From assembly GCA_050954885.1 (NCBI GenBank), contig JBPBPI010000016.1, positions 1-18,795 of the forward strand: a stretch of 18,795 nt of DNA, written 5' to 3'. This stretch comes from JBPBPI01 sp050954885 (GTDB lineage Bacteria > Pseudomonadota > Alphaproteobacteria > Caedimonadales > Caedimonadaceae). The translations under genes were made by a program, and so were the position numbers. Numbering within the stretch: the first letter of the stretch is position 1; the number at the start of each line of letters is the position of its first letter. Below are positions 7,938 through 15,463 of this stretch, in pieces. The notes under the pieces were generated by a model. It made no database searches and was not told the origin of the DNA. It worked only from the letters and a program-made list of their open reading frames with translations.

Positions 7938-8934
7938 AAGTTATTTTAAGATAAAATCGTTTTTCCTTATTTGCATTTTCTTAATTGTCACTTTAGGGGG
8001 ATGCGGTTTTTTCTATCTTCAAACAACCTATAATGCGACAACTGGCAACAGGCAGGATCAAGATATCTTGCTTGAGTTCGGCACATCTTTAAATGAAATC
8101 GCAGATCACCTTTATCATCACAAAATAATTGATCATCCGCAAAGTTTTCGTTGGAACGCACGCCTTCACGGCTTTCATCGTCATATTCAAGCAGGTGAGT
8201 ATCATTTTTCCAAAGAACGAACTCTAAAAAGCGTGCTAGAATTGCTTGCGTCAGGTAAAACAATTGTTCATAAATTTATGGTGATCGAAGGACAAACAAC
8301 CAAAGAAGTTTTAAATCTACTTTTAAAATCAGATCATCTTAAAGGTGATATTTTAGACTTACCTGAAGAAGGAAGTCTTTATCCCGAAACTTATCACTAC
8401 AACCATGGAACAACGCGGCAAACACTTATTGTAAGAATGCAAAAAGTCATGAAAAAGCATTTGACCGACCTTTGGCAATACCGTGATCCTAAAATTTTAC
8501 TGACATCGCCACAGCAGGCTCTGGTTTTGGCCTCAATTGTTGAAAAAGAAACGCCTTTACAATCAGAAAAAGCCCATGTTGCAGGATTGTTTTATAATCG
8601 ACTACGTACAGGTATGAAGCTTCAATCCGATCCCACTGTATCTTATGGTCTTTACTTATTTAACAATCGACCTTTAAATCAAGCCCTAAGTCGTGCAGAA
8701 CTTGTCCTATCAACCCCCTATAATACCTATGTTCATGTGGGGCTGCCCCCTGCCCCCATTTGTAATCCAAGTCTTTCTTCTCTCCATGCCGTTCTTCATC
8801 CTCTTAATACATCAGATTTTTATTTTGTCACCGACGGCACAGGGGGGCATGTTTTTTCATCAAATTATTCGGATCATCAACGTCATCATCAAGCTTTACG
8901 CCAACGCCGTGCAAATCGTCAAAAAGATAATTAA
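7906..8934 (+). CDS. mltG: Endolytic murein transglycosylase (YceG-like)
   Basis: MltG cleaves nascent peptidoglycan glycan strands in the periplasm and is thought to end their elongation. A short cytoplasmic N-terminus precedes one membrane segment (about 16-37). A LysM-like subdomain follows, then the YceG catalytic domain with EGSLYPETY (155-163), the catalytic Glu in SIVEKET (E213) and the LFYNRL...LQSDPTV region. I placed the start at ATG 7906, which follows GGGGG and gives 342 aa with the membrane helix near the N-terminus; an upstream ATG at 7834 would add an unlikely 24 residues lying wholly inside fabF. Overlap with fabF is 32 nt. fabF-mltG adjacency is common in Alphaproteobacteria. 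Confidence 0.93.
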   Translation: MLASFSVKWIKSYFKIKSFFLICIFLIVTLGGCGFFYLQTTYNATTGNRQDQDILLEFGTSLNEIADHLYHHKIIDHPQSFRWNARLHGFHRHIQAGEYHFSKERTLKSVLELLASGKTIVHKFMVIEGQTTKEVLNLLLKSDHLKGDILDLPEEGSLYPETYHYNHGTTRQTLIVRMQKVMKKHLTDLWQYRDPKILLTSPQQALVLASIVEKETPLQSEKAHVAGLFYNRLRTGMKLQSDPTVSYGLYLFNNRPLNQALSRAELVLSTPYNTYVHVGLPPAPICNPSLSSLHAVLHPLNTSDFYFVTDGTGGHVFSSNYSDHQRHHQALRQRRANRQKDN

Positions 8935-9021
8935 TTTATTGAAAATTAGTCATAATAATTTTATAAAAAAGTTAATAATTTTTTTTTTAATTTTAAATCA
9001 AAATAAAGCTATTTTAACGCC

Positions 9022-9429
9022 ATGAAAAACACTCTGACACCAAATCTTTTATCAACTTATATTAAAGTATCTGCTATCCCTGTCTTTATCGAACAAGAAT
9101 CTTCTCATTCCGACGGACGGTATATATGGTCGTACCAAATTAAAATTGAAAATAGCAGCGATTCAACAGTTCAACTTCACAGCCGTTATTGGAAAATTAC
9201 CGACAGTTTTGGTAGATGTCATGAAGTCCGCGGTCAAGGTGTGATTGGCGAACAACCCATTTTACAACCAGGTGATGTTTTTGAATATACCAGTGCGACG
9301 TCTCTCACGTCACCTTCTGGTATTATGGAAGGGTTTTACGATATGAAAGATGATGAAGGTCAAGCGTTCAAAGTTCAAATTCCTGTCTTTTCACTCGATA
9401 GTCCCTATGAAAAACGAACTTTAAATTAA
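9022..9429 (+). CDS. apaG: ApaG (CorD) family protein
   Basis: This is a 135-aa protein of the ApaG fold, a fibronectin-III-like beta sandwich of poorly known function; the family is also fused to some F-box proteins in eukaryotes. The motif G-Q-G-V-I-G-E-Q-P-x-L-x-P-G-x-x-F-x-Y-T-S lies at about 72-92 and is diagnostic, and the phrase SRYWKITDSFGR before it is typical. No ribosome site is seen before the ATG. An AT-rich gap of 87 nt with a T10 run separates it from mltG. Its TAA overlaps the stop of the opposite-strand nfeD-like gene. Confidence 0.94.
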   Translation: MKNTLTPNLLSTYIKVSAIPVFIEQESSHSDGRYIWSYQIKIENSSDSTVQLHSRYWKITDSFGRCHEVRGQGVIGEQPILQPGDVFEYTSATSLTSPSGIMEGFYDMKDDEGQAFKVQIPVFSLDSPYEKRTLN

Positions 9430-9893
9430 GTTTTTACTTTATCAGAAGGCATAACTTTTAAGGTGGTACCGTCAATATCGATAACGGTGACGAAAGTTCC
9501 CACAGGTATATCAGATCCTTCAATATCCCACCAACTATCGTCAATCTGGATCTTGCCCCGACCGTGATGAAGAGGTGATGTCAAAGCAAAGCTGCGTCCC
9601 CGATATTGTTCAACACGACGATTTAATGTAGGATGTTCTGTTGTTTGTGGATGATGTTTCAAAAAGGCTTTCCAAAAAACCACAGAAACAATTGCCAAAA
9701 TTGAAAAGATCAAAATCTGACTTTGTCCATCTAATGTTGGTATCAACCATTTCAAAATACCAACTGAACCTGCAGCTACACTCATCCAGATAAAAAAAGC
9801 ACCAGGTGCGAGTGCCTCTAAAATAAGCAACATAATACAAAAAATAAACCAATGCCCATAATCAAGATGAGGGAACCCATAAAATTCTATCAT
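9426..9893 (-). CDS. NfeD-like membrane protein
   Basis: This is a short NfeD family protein (155 aa) that partners SPFH/stomatin proteins in membrane quality control or microdomain organisation; its exact role is unsettled. Two or three membrane segments lie at about 15-50 and 58-78. They are followed by a soluble OB-fold domain at about 96-150, with the GRGKIQIDDSWWDIEG strand pair and the VGTFVTVIDIDGTTLKV strands. No ClpP-like protease domain is present, so this is the short class (YbbK type). Its ATG overlaps the upstream SPFH gene stop (ATGA), which points to one operon and a shared complex. Confidence 0.9.
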   Translation of the reverse strand: MIEFYGFPHLDYGHWFIFCIMLLILEALAPGAFFIWMSVAAGSVGILKWLIPTLDGQSQILIFSILAIVSVVFWKAFLKHHPQTTEHPTLNRRVEQYRGRSFALTSPLHHGRGKIQIDDSWWDIEGSDIPVGTFVTVIDIDGTTLKVMPSDKVKT

Positions 9894-10879
9894 TTAGGAT
9901 GAACTTTGGTCGAAGAAGGGACAGATCTTTTAATCGTTGACTCTGATTTATTATGAGGCGTCGACGCTGGCATGAATGCATCTTTGGTAATTTCAGCAAT
10001 ACCACTGATGGCACCGATGAGACTAGTGGCCTCAAGGGGCATTAATAAAACTTTTTGATTAGGGGCGGATGCCAAAGCTTTTAAAGCTTCGATATACTTT
10101 TGGGCCACAAAATAATTTAAGGCTTGGGCACTGCCATTATGAATGGCTTGCGAGACAATTTGCGTGGCCGCAGCTTCCGCCTGAGCCAATCGTTCGCGTG
10201 CTTCAGCAGTACGGAATTCTGCTTCTTTATTGCCTTCTGCTTCCAAAATACGGGCTTGTTTTTCGCCTTCTGCTTCTAAAATAGCGGCTTGGCGACTGCC
10301 TTCTGCTTCTAAAATCGACGCTCGCTTGTCACGTTCTGCCTTCATTTGACGTGCCATCGAATCAATTAAGTCTTTAGGAGGGGTAATGTCTTTAATTTCA
10401 ATGCGCATCATTTTGATACCCCAAGCACGCGTTGCTTCATCAACCACACGCAACAAAGACGCGTTAATGCGTTCACGGTTTGATAACAATTCATCCAAGT
10501 CCATGGCACCCATCACAGTACGGATGTTGGTCACAGTCAAGTTTGTAACCGCTGAATGAACATCCGAAACTTCATAGGCTGCGCGGGCCGCATCAATTAT
10601 CTGATAAAAAACAACACCATCGACCCTGACCATGGCATTGTCTTTAGTAATAACATCTTGAGACGGAACGTTAAAGACAGTCTCCCGCATACTGATTTTA
10701 TTTCCGACACGATCAACAAAAGGAATAATGATATTGAGACCAGGTTTAAGAGTATGTGTATAGCGACCGAAACGTTCGATTGTCCATTCCATCCCCTGTT
10801 GAACAGATTTTACACCCATAAACAACAAGATAATGGCCAGTAAAAAAACCAACAAGACAAAAATAGAAAAACTTTCCAT
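9890..10879 (-). CDS. qmcA: SPFH/band-7 protein (QmcA/stomatin-like)
   Basis: This is a membrane-anchored SPFH protein expected to form large ring or cage oligomers at the inner membrane, often affecting FtsH-dependent proteolysis. One N-terminal membrane helix (4-22) leads to the SPFH domain (about 25-180), with the ERFGRY and LKPGLNIIIPFVDRV motifs. A charged coiled coil carries three ILEAEG repeats (189-216), and a conserved SAQALNYFVAQKYIEAL helix lies at 250-266. The C-terminal tail (about 303-329) is Ser/Thr/Lys-rich. AAGGA is 7 nt before the ATG. It is the first gene of a two-gene operon with the NfeD-like partner. Confidence 0.92.
   Translation of the reverse strand: MESFSIFVLLVFLLAIILLFMGVKSVQQGMEWTIERFGRYTHTLKPGLNIIIPFVDRVGNKISMRETVFNVPSQDVITKDNAMVRVDGVVFYQIIDAARAAYEVSDVHSAVTNLTVTNIRTVMGAMDLDELLSNRERINASLLRVVDEATRAWGIKMMRIEIKDITPPKDLIDSMARQMKAERDKRASILEAEGSRQAAILEAEGEKQARILEAEGNKEAEFRTAEARERLAQAEAAATQIVSQAIHNGSAQALNYFVAQKYIEALKALASAPNQKVLLMPLEATSLIGAISGIAEITKDAFMPASTPHNKSESTIKRSVPSSTKVHPK
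10232..10330 (-). repeat. Three 33-nt tandem repeats in the qmcA coiled coil
   Basis: A near-identical 18-nt block (GCCTTCTGCTTCTAAAAT on the plus strand) begins at 10232, 10265 and 10298, a period of exactly 33 nt. It encodes an 11-residue unit, I-L-E-A-E-G followed by five variable residues. Such a hendecad period is normal for SPFH coiled coils; what stands out is how well the DNA itself is conserved between copies. Confidence 0.85.
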
Positions 10880-11371
10880 TTTATTTCCTTAAAAAATTAA
10901 AAGAGATTATGTAAAAGCATAGTGACAAGATTTTTTTAATCTGTAAATAATTTATTTTAATAATTTTTTTCTTTTTCAAATAATTTTTCAACTAAGTCAG
11001 TAAAAGAATAAACCATAATTGTTCTTTTATTTTTTATTTTTTGAATAGTTTTTTTGTTTGACATTTTTTTATTCTCTTTTAAGTATTATTACTTTATAAA
11101 AACATATAAAAATGAAATATAGATGAAGAAATTATATCAAATTTGTTAACAAAATTAATTTTGAAACAGTCTCTTAAAATTTTGACTTAAAACCAATTCC
11201 TTTCCTTATTTTTCTTAAAATTATATTTTTGTTTTATATTCAATATTTTAAATTTAAAAATTAATTTTATAAAAATTGTTTTTATCGTTTGCATTTGTAA
11301 AAAGTCTGCGCTATCAAACCTATTAAATTCAATCAATAAAATTTGTAATTATTTACAGCAGGGAGCCGATC
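10880..11371. other. AT-rich 492-nt divergent intergenic region
   Basis: It lies between the divergent qmcA and nupC starts, so promoters for both should be here, but no strong -35/-10 pair stands out in such biased sequence. Two adjoining palindromes, TTTGTTAACAAA (11142-11153) and CAAAATTAATTTTG (11150-11163), could be operator-like. AGATT/AATCT flank a T-run near 10929-10943 as a weak hairpin. A 35-codon minus-strand frame sits at 10957-11064. AGGGAG at 11360-11365 is the ribosome site of nupC. No RNA gene is recognisable. Confidence 0.5.
10957..11064 (-). CDS. Possible 35-aa small ORF
   Basis: ATG at 11064 to TAA at 10957 gives a Lys-rich, charged 35-residue peptide starting MSNKKTIQKIKNKRTIM and ending LFEKEKNY. 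A weak AAGAGA lies about 8 nt upstream. It points toward qmcA on the same strand. I do not recognise it, and an open frame of this length is not surprising in sequence this AT-rich. Confidence 0.15.
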   Translation of the reverse strand: MSNKKTIQKIKNKRTIMVYSFTDLVEKLFEKEKNY

Positions 11372-12634
11372 ATGGATCACACCGGTCAAATACTACAAGC
11401 TTGCTTTGGCATCCTGGTTTTTTTAATAATTGCTTGGTTGATGAGCGAGAACCGTAAAAATGTCGATTACAAATTTGCAATTTTAGGTATTGGTATTCAA
11501 GCCGTTCTTGCTTTTTTAATTACAAAAGTCAGTGTTGTACAAAATAGTTTCCTCTGGGTGAGCGAAGGCATTAATAAACTCAAAAGTGCAACCGCCGAAG
11601 GTACCAAATTTGTTTTTGGTTATTTAGGCGGTGGCGATGTGCCCTTTGTGGTTAAGGAAGGCGCAAGTCCCTTTATTTTTGCTTTTCAACCTCTCCCTAT
11701 GGTGTTGGTTGTCAGCGCCTTATCGATGCTTTTGTTTCATTGGAAGATTCTCCCTGTCATTGTTCGTGGATTTTCTTATGCCTTACGTAAAAGTTTAAAT
11801 ATTGGGGGTGCCCTTGGCGTTTGCGCCGCGGCTAAAGTTTTCTTGGGACAAACGGAAGCCCCTTTATTGATTCGTCCTTACCTAGCACGATTTTCACGAA
11901 GTGAGCTTTTTACCGTCATGACCGCGGGTATGGCCACGACATCGACCACCATTATGATTTTATATGCTCAAATTTTAGAAGGCACCATTACCAACCCGAT
12001 CACTCATATTTTAACCGCGTCAATCATCAGTATCCCTGCGGCCATTTCAATTTCACGTATCATGATTCCGCAAATTGGCGATCATACATCTGGTGAATTG
12101 GTGATGCCCTATCAATTTGCAGGGGCCATGGATGCTGTCTCTCAAGGCGCAAGTGATGGTATGAAATTGTTTTTAAATATCATTGCGATGTTGATTGTCA
12201 CCCTCGCTTTGGTTGCTTTGGTTAACTATCTCTTGGGAAATTTTCCTGATTTTTATCAAGAACCCATTACACTTCAAAGAATTTTAGGCTATGCCATGGC
12301 GCCTGTCACCTGGCTTATGGGCATTCCGTGGACTGAAGCCAAGGCCGCGGGCAATTTACTTGGGACAAAGACGATCTTAAATGAAGTGGTTGCTTTCATT
12401 GATTTGGCAAATTTAAAAAATATGCTAAGCGCACATACTAATTTGGTGATGACCTATGCCTTGTGTGGCTTTGCAAACCTCAGCAGTATCGGTATTCAAA
12501 TCGGTGGATTGGGCACGATGGTCCCTGAAAGACGCGCGGAAATTATCACTCTAGGCTTTCGCGCTTTAATTGCAGGTACTATTGCAAGTTGTTTAAGCGG
12601 TACAATTATGGGAATTCTTTATTTAATCAATTAA
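11372..12634 (+). CDS. nupC: NupC-type concentrative nucleoside transporter
   Basis: This is an inner-membrane CNT family importer that takes up nucleosides with protons or sodium. The nucleoside-binding motif GQTEAPLLIRPYL is at 159-171 (Q160, T161, E162). The second half carries GTKTILNEVVAF (E338) and CGFANLSSIGIQIGG (N369, S372), matching the residues that contact nucleoside and cation in the Vibrio cholerae CNT structure. Length (420 aa) fits the bacterial group. AGGGAG is 6 nt before the ATG, the strongest ribosome site in this part of the window. It stands alone between divergent and convergent neighbours. Uptake of host nucleosides would suit an intracellular life, which is inference. 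Confidence 0.94.
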   Translation: MDHTGQILQACFGILVFLIIAWLMSENRKNVDYKFAILGIGIQAVLAFLITKVSVVQNSFLWVSEGINKLKSATAEGTKFVFGYLGGGDVPFVVKEGASPFIFAFQPLPMVLVVSALSMLLFHWKILPVIVRGFSYALRKSLNIGGALGVCAAAKVFLGQTEAPLLIRPYLARFSRSELFTVMTAGMATTSTTIMILYAQILEGTITNPITHILTASIISIPAAISISRIMIPQIGDHTSGELVMPYQFAGAMDAVSQGASDGMKLFLNIIAMLIVTLALVALVNYLLGNFPDFYQEPITLQRILGYAMAPVTWLMGIPWTEAKAAGNLLGTKTILNEVVAFIDLANLKNMLSAHTNLVMTYALCGFANLSSIGIQIGGLGTMVPERRAEIITLGFRALIAGTIASCLSGTIMGILYLIN

Positions 12635-12658
12635 TTTAGAGATTAAAGGATAAGTACA

Positions 12659-12673
12659 CTGAACTTTGTTCAG
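12659..12673. terminator. Hairpin between convergent nupC and ELM1-like genes
   Basis: CTGAAC and GTTCAG form a perfect 6-bp stem around a TTT loop. On the plus strand it is followed by GACTTTTCTTT, a modest U-rich tail 25 nt beyond the nupC stop. On the minus strand it lies about 20 nt beyond the ELM1-like stop and is followed by TGTACTTATCC, with no U-run. It is probably a weak terminator for nupC. Confidence 0.4.
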
Positions 12674-12691
12674 GACTTTTCTTTACATAAT

Positions 12692-13648
12692 TTAGATATA
12701 TTGACGTACAATATCTGTGATACGCGACAGCTCATTTAAAGGTGGATAAGACCAAGGCTCGAGTTGATCTTTAAAAGATCTTGTATAACCCTGTGCTTGA
12801 AAGGCTTGATGAAAATTGTGAAATTTTTGAGACCCCCCTTTAAAAAAATAGCTGTAGACAGGTTTACCCGTAAAGCATGCCTCTGACGTCATCGAGATAG
12901 AATCACAAGTAACAATAATATAATTGGCAAGACTTAAAAAAGCATAATAAGGATTATCATCCTCGCGCGTCCACACGAGAGCCGAAGTATCTTTTAAAGT
13001 TTCTTGGAAAATTTGTCGTATATCTTGAGACGTACGGCGCGAAAATGTGACCATTAAATGGGCATGATAGGTATTTGCCAGTCTTTTCAAACGCTGAGCC
13101 ATTTCAAAAATTTCAGTTGATTTTACGGGATAATGATGACTGCGCCCCCCAATTAATACCGCAACCAAAGGTTTTTTAAAATTCTTGATATGATCAGAAA
13201 ATCGCTTACCTTCCTTATTGAGACGTTCTTGGGTTAAAAGATGCAAAGCACCCCGGGTTTGGAGAACATTAGGACCTATTAAACCATCGTGTTCAGGTGC
13301 CACAACCAAATCAAAACATTTTGGATTGATCCGAGGATTGAGAAGCTGAATGACTTTGGTTTGACCTTGGGTTATCTTACGAATATATGCCACAGGCGCC
13401 GCACTTAGGCGACCTGCACCAATAATGATGTCTGGCCAGGGTGATCTTAACGGCCCATCAACACTTGTCATTCCTTTTAAAGGGAAAGTCCATAAAGAAG
13501 CAGGTAGATATTTCCAAATACCCCGACCTTGCACACGAATAATTTTAGGCTGGAGCCCTAAAGAATTGGCAAGCCCCACACATTGATGTTCGGTACCGAC
13601 CTTGCCATCATCGCAAATGATCCAACATGTTTTTTGAAAATTTACCAA
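12692..13648 (-). CDS. ELM1-family (mitochondrial fission ELM1-like) protein
   Basis: The protein is 318 aa and belongs to the ELM1 family (DUF1022), found in many Alphaproteobacteria and in plants, where a homologue acts in mitochondrial fission. The bacterial role is not established; the fold resembles GT-B glycosyltransferases. Visible family features are DIIIGAGRLSAAP (73-85), VIQLLNPR (99-106), DLVVAPEHD (113-121), VLIGGRSHHY (164-173), and near the C-terminus a D-S-x-S-M-T-S-E-A...G-K-P-V block. The only plausible start is TTG at 13648, because an in-frame stop lies just upstream. It begins 2 nt after the greA stop, so translation is likely coupled. Confidence 0.85.
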   Translation of the reverse strand: MVNFQKTCWIICDDGKVGTEHQCVGLANSLGLQPKIIRVQGRGIWKYLPASLWTFPLKGMTSVDGPLRSPWPDIIIGAGRLSAAPVAYIRKITQGQTKVIQLLNPRINPKCFDLVVAPEHDGLIGPNVLQTRGALHLLTQERLNKEGKRFSDHIKNFKKPLVAVLIGGRSHHYPVKSTEIFEMAQRLKRLANTYHAHLMVTFSRRTSQDIRQIFQETLKDTSALVWTREDDNPYYAFLSLANYIIVTCDSISMTSEACFTGKPVYSYFFKGGSQKFHNFHQAFQAQGYTRSFKDQLEPWSYPPLNELSRITDIVRQYI

Positions 13649-13650
13649 CT

Positions 13651-14124
13651 TTATTTAAAATCAACAGATAAAATTTCATAAGTTTTTGAACCACCTGGGG
13701 TCACAACCTCAATAGAAGTTCCGACCTTTTTACCGATTAAGCTGCGCGCCAAAGGAGCTGAGACAGAAAGTCGACCCTCTTTAATATCCGATTCATCAAC
13801 ACCCACAATTTGATAGGAACTTTCTTCGTCCGTATCTTCATCAACAAGTTTTACATGCGCTCCAAAACGAATGGTGTCTCCGGTTAATTTTGAGGCATCA
13901 ATGACCTCAGCCAAGGACAATTTGGATTCCAATTCCGTAATACGACCCTCAATAAATCCTTGACGATCGCGTGCCGCATGATATTCAGCATTTTCCGATA
14001 AATCGCCTAAAGCACGTGCAAAGGCAATTGCTTTAATCACAGCAGGACGCTGAACAGTTTTTAAATCTTTTAATTCTTCTTCAAGGCGAGAAAAGCCTTC
14101 TGGGGTCATCGGAATTCTTTGCAT
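13651..14124 (-). CDS. greA: Transcription elongation factor GreA
   Basis: GreA enters the RNA polymerase secondary channel and stimulates cleavage of backtracked RNA. The N-terminal coiled coil includes MTPEGFSRLEEEL and the acidic tip DLSENAEYHAARD with the conserved D and E that act at the active site. The C-terminal FKBP-like domain ends in TPGGSKTYEILSV. Three ATGs run in tandem at 14130, 14127 and 14124. I chose 14124 because AAGAG (14136-14132) is then 7 nt away and MQRIPMTPEG matches family starts; the result is 157 aa, the usual length. The ELM1-like gene follows directly. Confidence 0.96.
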   Translation of the reverse strand: MQRIPMTPEGFSRLEEELKDLKTVQRPAVIKAIAFARALGDLSENAEYHAARDRQGFIEGRITELESKLSLAEVIDASKLTGDTIRFGAHVKLVDEDTDEESSYQIVGVDESDIKEGRLSVSAPLARSLIGKKVGTSIEVVTPGGSKTYEILSVDFK

Positions 14125-14221
14125 CATCATACTCTTAATTTATGAAATTTGACTCAAATTGATGTATATTTACGGGTATTAATACATAATAGAGAAATAA
14201 AAGACCATATTTCAAAATTTA

Positions 14222-14389
14222 ATGCAAGTTTTTTTTAGATATTTTGTATTACTAGAACAAGATGTTACAAATTGTTATTTTAAAAATTTAAATTCAGGTT
14301 TCTATGTGTTAGAATTATTTTCCATCATTTATAATTTAATTTTTGCTTTACTATTTAATATAAATTCAGTTATAAAAATATTTATTTGA
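14222..14389 (+). CDS. Possible 55-aa hydrophobic small ORF
   Basis: ATG at 14222 to TGA at 14387-14389 gives 55 residues, beginning MQVFFRYFVLLEQDVTNC. A strongly hydrophobic stretch at about 27-47 could span the membrane. It ends 24 nt before the kinase-like gene on the same strand. There is no visible ribosome site, and the composition (Phe, Ile, Leu, Asn) is what AT-rich noncoding DNA also produces. Still, 55 open codons are uncommon by chance in DNA where stop codons are this frequent. I do not recognise it. Confidence 0.25.
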   Translation: MQVFFRYFVLLEQDVTNCYFKNLNSGFYVLELFSIIYNLIFALLFNINSVIKIFI

Positions 14390-14413
14390 AACGCGTAGCA
14401 GCTAAATCTTTAT

Positions 14414-15463
14414 ATGTTTTTAAATAATCGCCTAAAAAATTATACTCAATTATCTAAAGATATTTGTTGCTTAACTGATATAAAACTTTGTGATTTAATC
14501 TCAAAATCTAAAAACTTGAATTCAAGTATTGGCGGTGAATCACATGTATTAATGATCAGTGATATTTCCGTTTTTGTTAAAAAAATTTCGCTTACTGATC
14601 TTGAAAATCAATCAGAACATATTTTAAAAACAGCAAATTTATTCAAGCTACCTCTTTTTTATCAATATGGTGTGGGATCAACAGGTTTTGGTGCGTGGCG
14701 CGAACTAGCGGCACATATTATAACAACTGACTGGGTTCTTAAAAAAGAATGTCCTAATTTTCCTCTTTTGTATCATTGGCGCATTTTATCTAATGATGAG
14801 CCTAAGATTATCAGTGATCAAAAATTAAAAAATGACGTTGAATATTGGGAAGGTTCTTTAACTATTGGCCATCGTATAGAATCACTTCATCAAGCTTCAT
14901 CCAATATAATATTATTTTTGGAATACGCTCCTCAAACCTTATATGAATGGCTAAGCTGTCAACTCAAAATAGGTGGCAGTACCGCTGAATCTGCTATTTC
15001 CTTTGTTGATAAGAATCTTAAACTTATAATTAATTTTATGAATAAGCGTGGCCTGGTACATTTTGATGCACATTTTCATAATATTCTCACAGATGGTGAA
15101 ATTATTTACTTAAGTGATTTTGGCCTGTCTTTATCATCTGAATTTGATCTAACTTCTGAAGAAATTGATTTTTTAAAAGCTCATCGTACTTACGATAGAT
15201 GCGCAACTATTGTTAATCTTCTTCATTGTCTCATCACAAGCTCATTTGGAAAAGATCAATGGGAAAAGAAATTAAAAGAATACGTGGATCAAAAACTAAA
15301 TAAATTAAGCCCGCCAATCGATTCTATCATCACTAAATACAGTCAAATTGCACTGGTTATGGATAAATTTTATCAAAACCTTCAGAAGAAAACAAAATTA
15401 ACACCCTACCCAGCAGCACAATTAGAATATTTATTATCTACAATCGGTGAAGAAAGTACATGA
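14414..15463 (+). CDS. Protein-kinase-fold protein, function unknown
   Basis: The 349-aa protein has the core of a eukaryotic-like kinase. A glycine-containing N-lobe loop and VFVKK (K56/K57) are followed by a likely alpha-C Glu in AWRELAAH (E97) and the hinge FLEYAPQTL (168-176). The catalytic loop HFDAHFHNIL (216-225) has D218 and N223, and the magnesium motif is DFG (235-237). The loop HFDAH in place of HRD is like aminoglycoside and small-molecule kinases, while DFG is like protein kinases, so the substrate could be either. From memory, similar uncharacterised proteins occur in other bacteria. No membrane segment or ribosome site is seen. The stop overlaps the next kinase gene by ATGA. 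It is more AT-rich than the housekeeping genes. Confidence 0.7.
   Translation: MFLNNRLKNYTQLSKDICCLTDIKLCDLISKSKNLNSSIGGESHVLMISDISVFVKKISLTDLENQSEHILKTANLFKLPLFYQYGVGSTGFGAWRELAAHIITTDWVLKKECPNFPLLYHWRILSNDEPKIISDQKLKNDVEYWEGSLTIGHRIESLHQASSNIILFLEYAPQTLYEWLSCQLKIGGSTAESAISFVDKNLKLIINFMNKRGLVHFDAHFHNILTDGEIIYLSDFGLSLSSEFDLTSEEIDFLKAHRTYDRCATIVNLLHCLITSSFGKDQWEKKLKEYVDQKLNKLSPPIDSIITKYSQIALVMDKFYQNLQKKTKLTPYPAAQLEYLLSTIGEEST

Noticed and set aside
8971..8990. T10 run after mltG as a terminator
   Set aside because: Only an A6/T6 pairing precedes it, with no G-C stem, so it looks like base bias.
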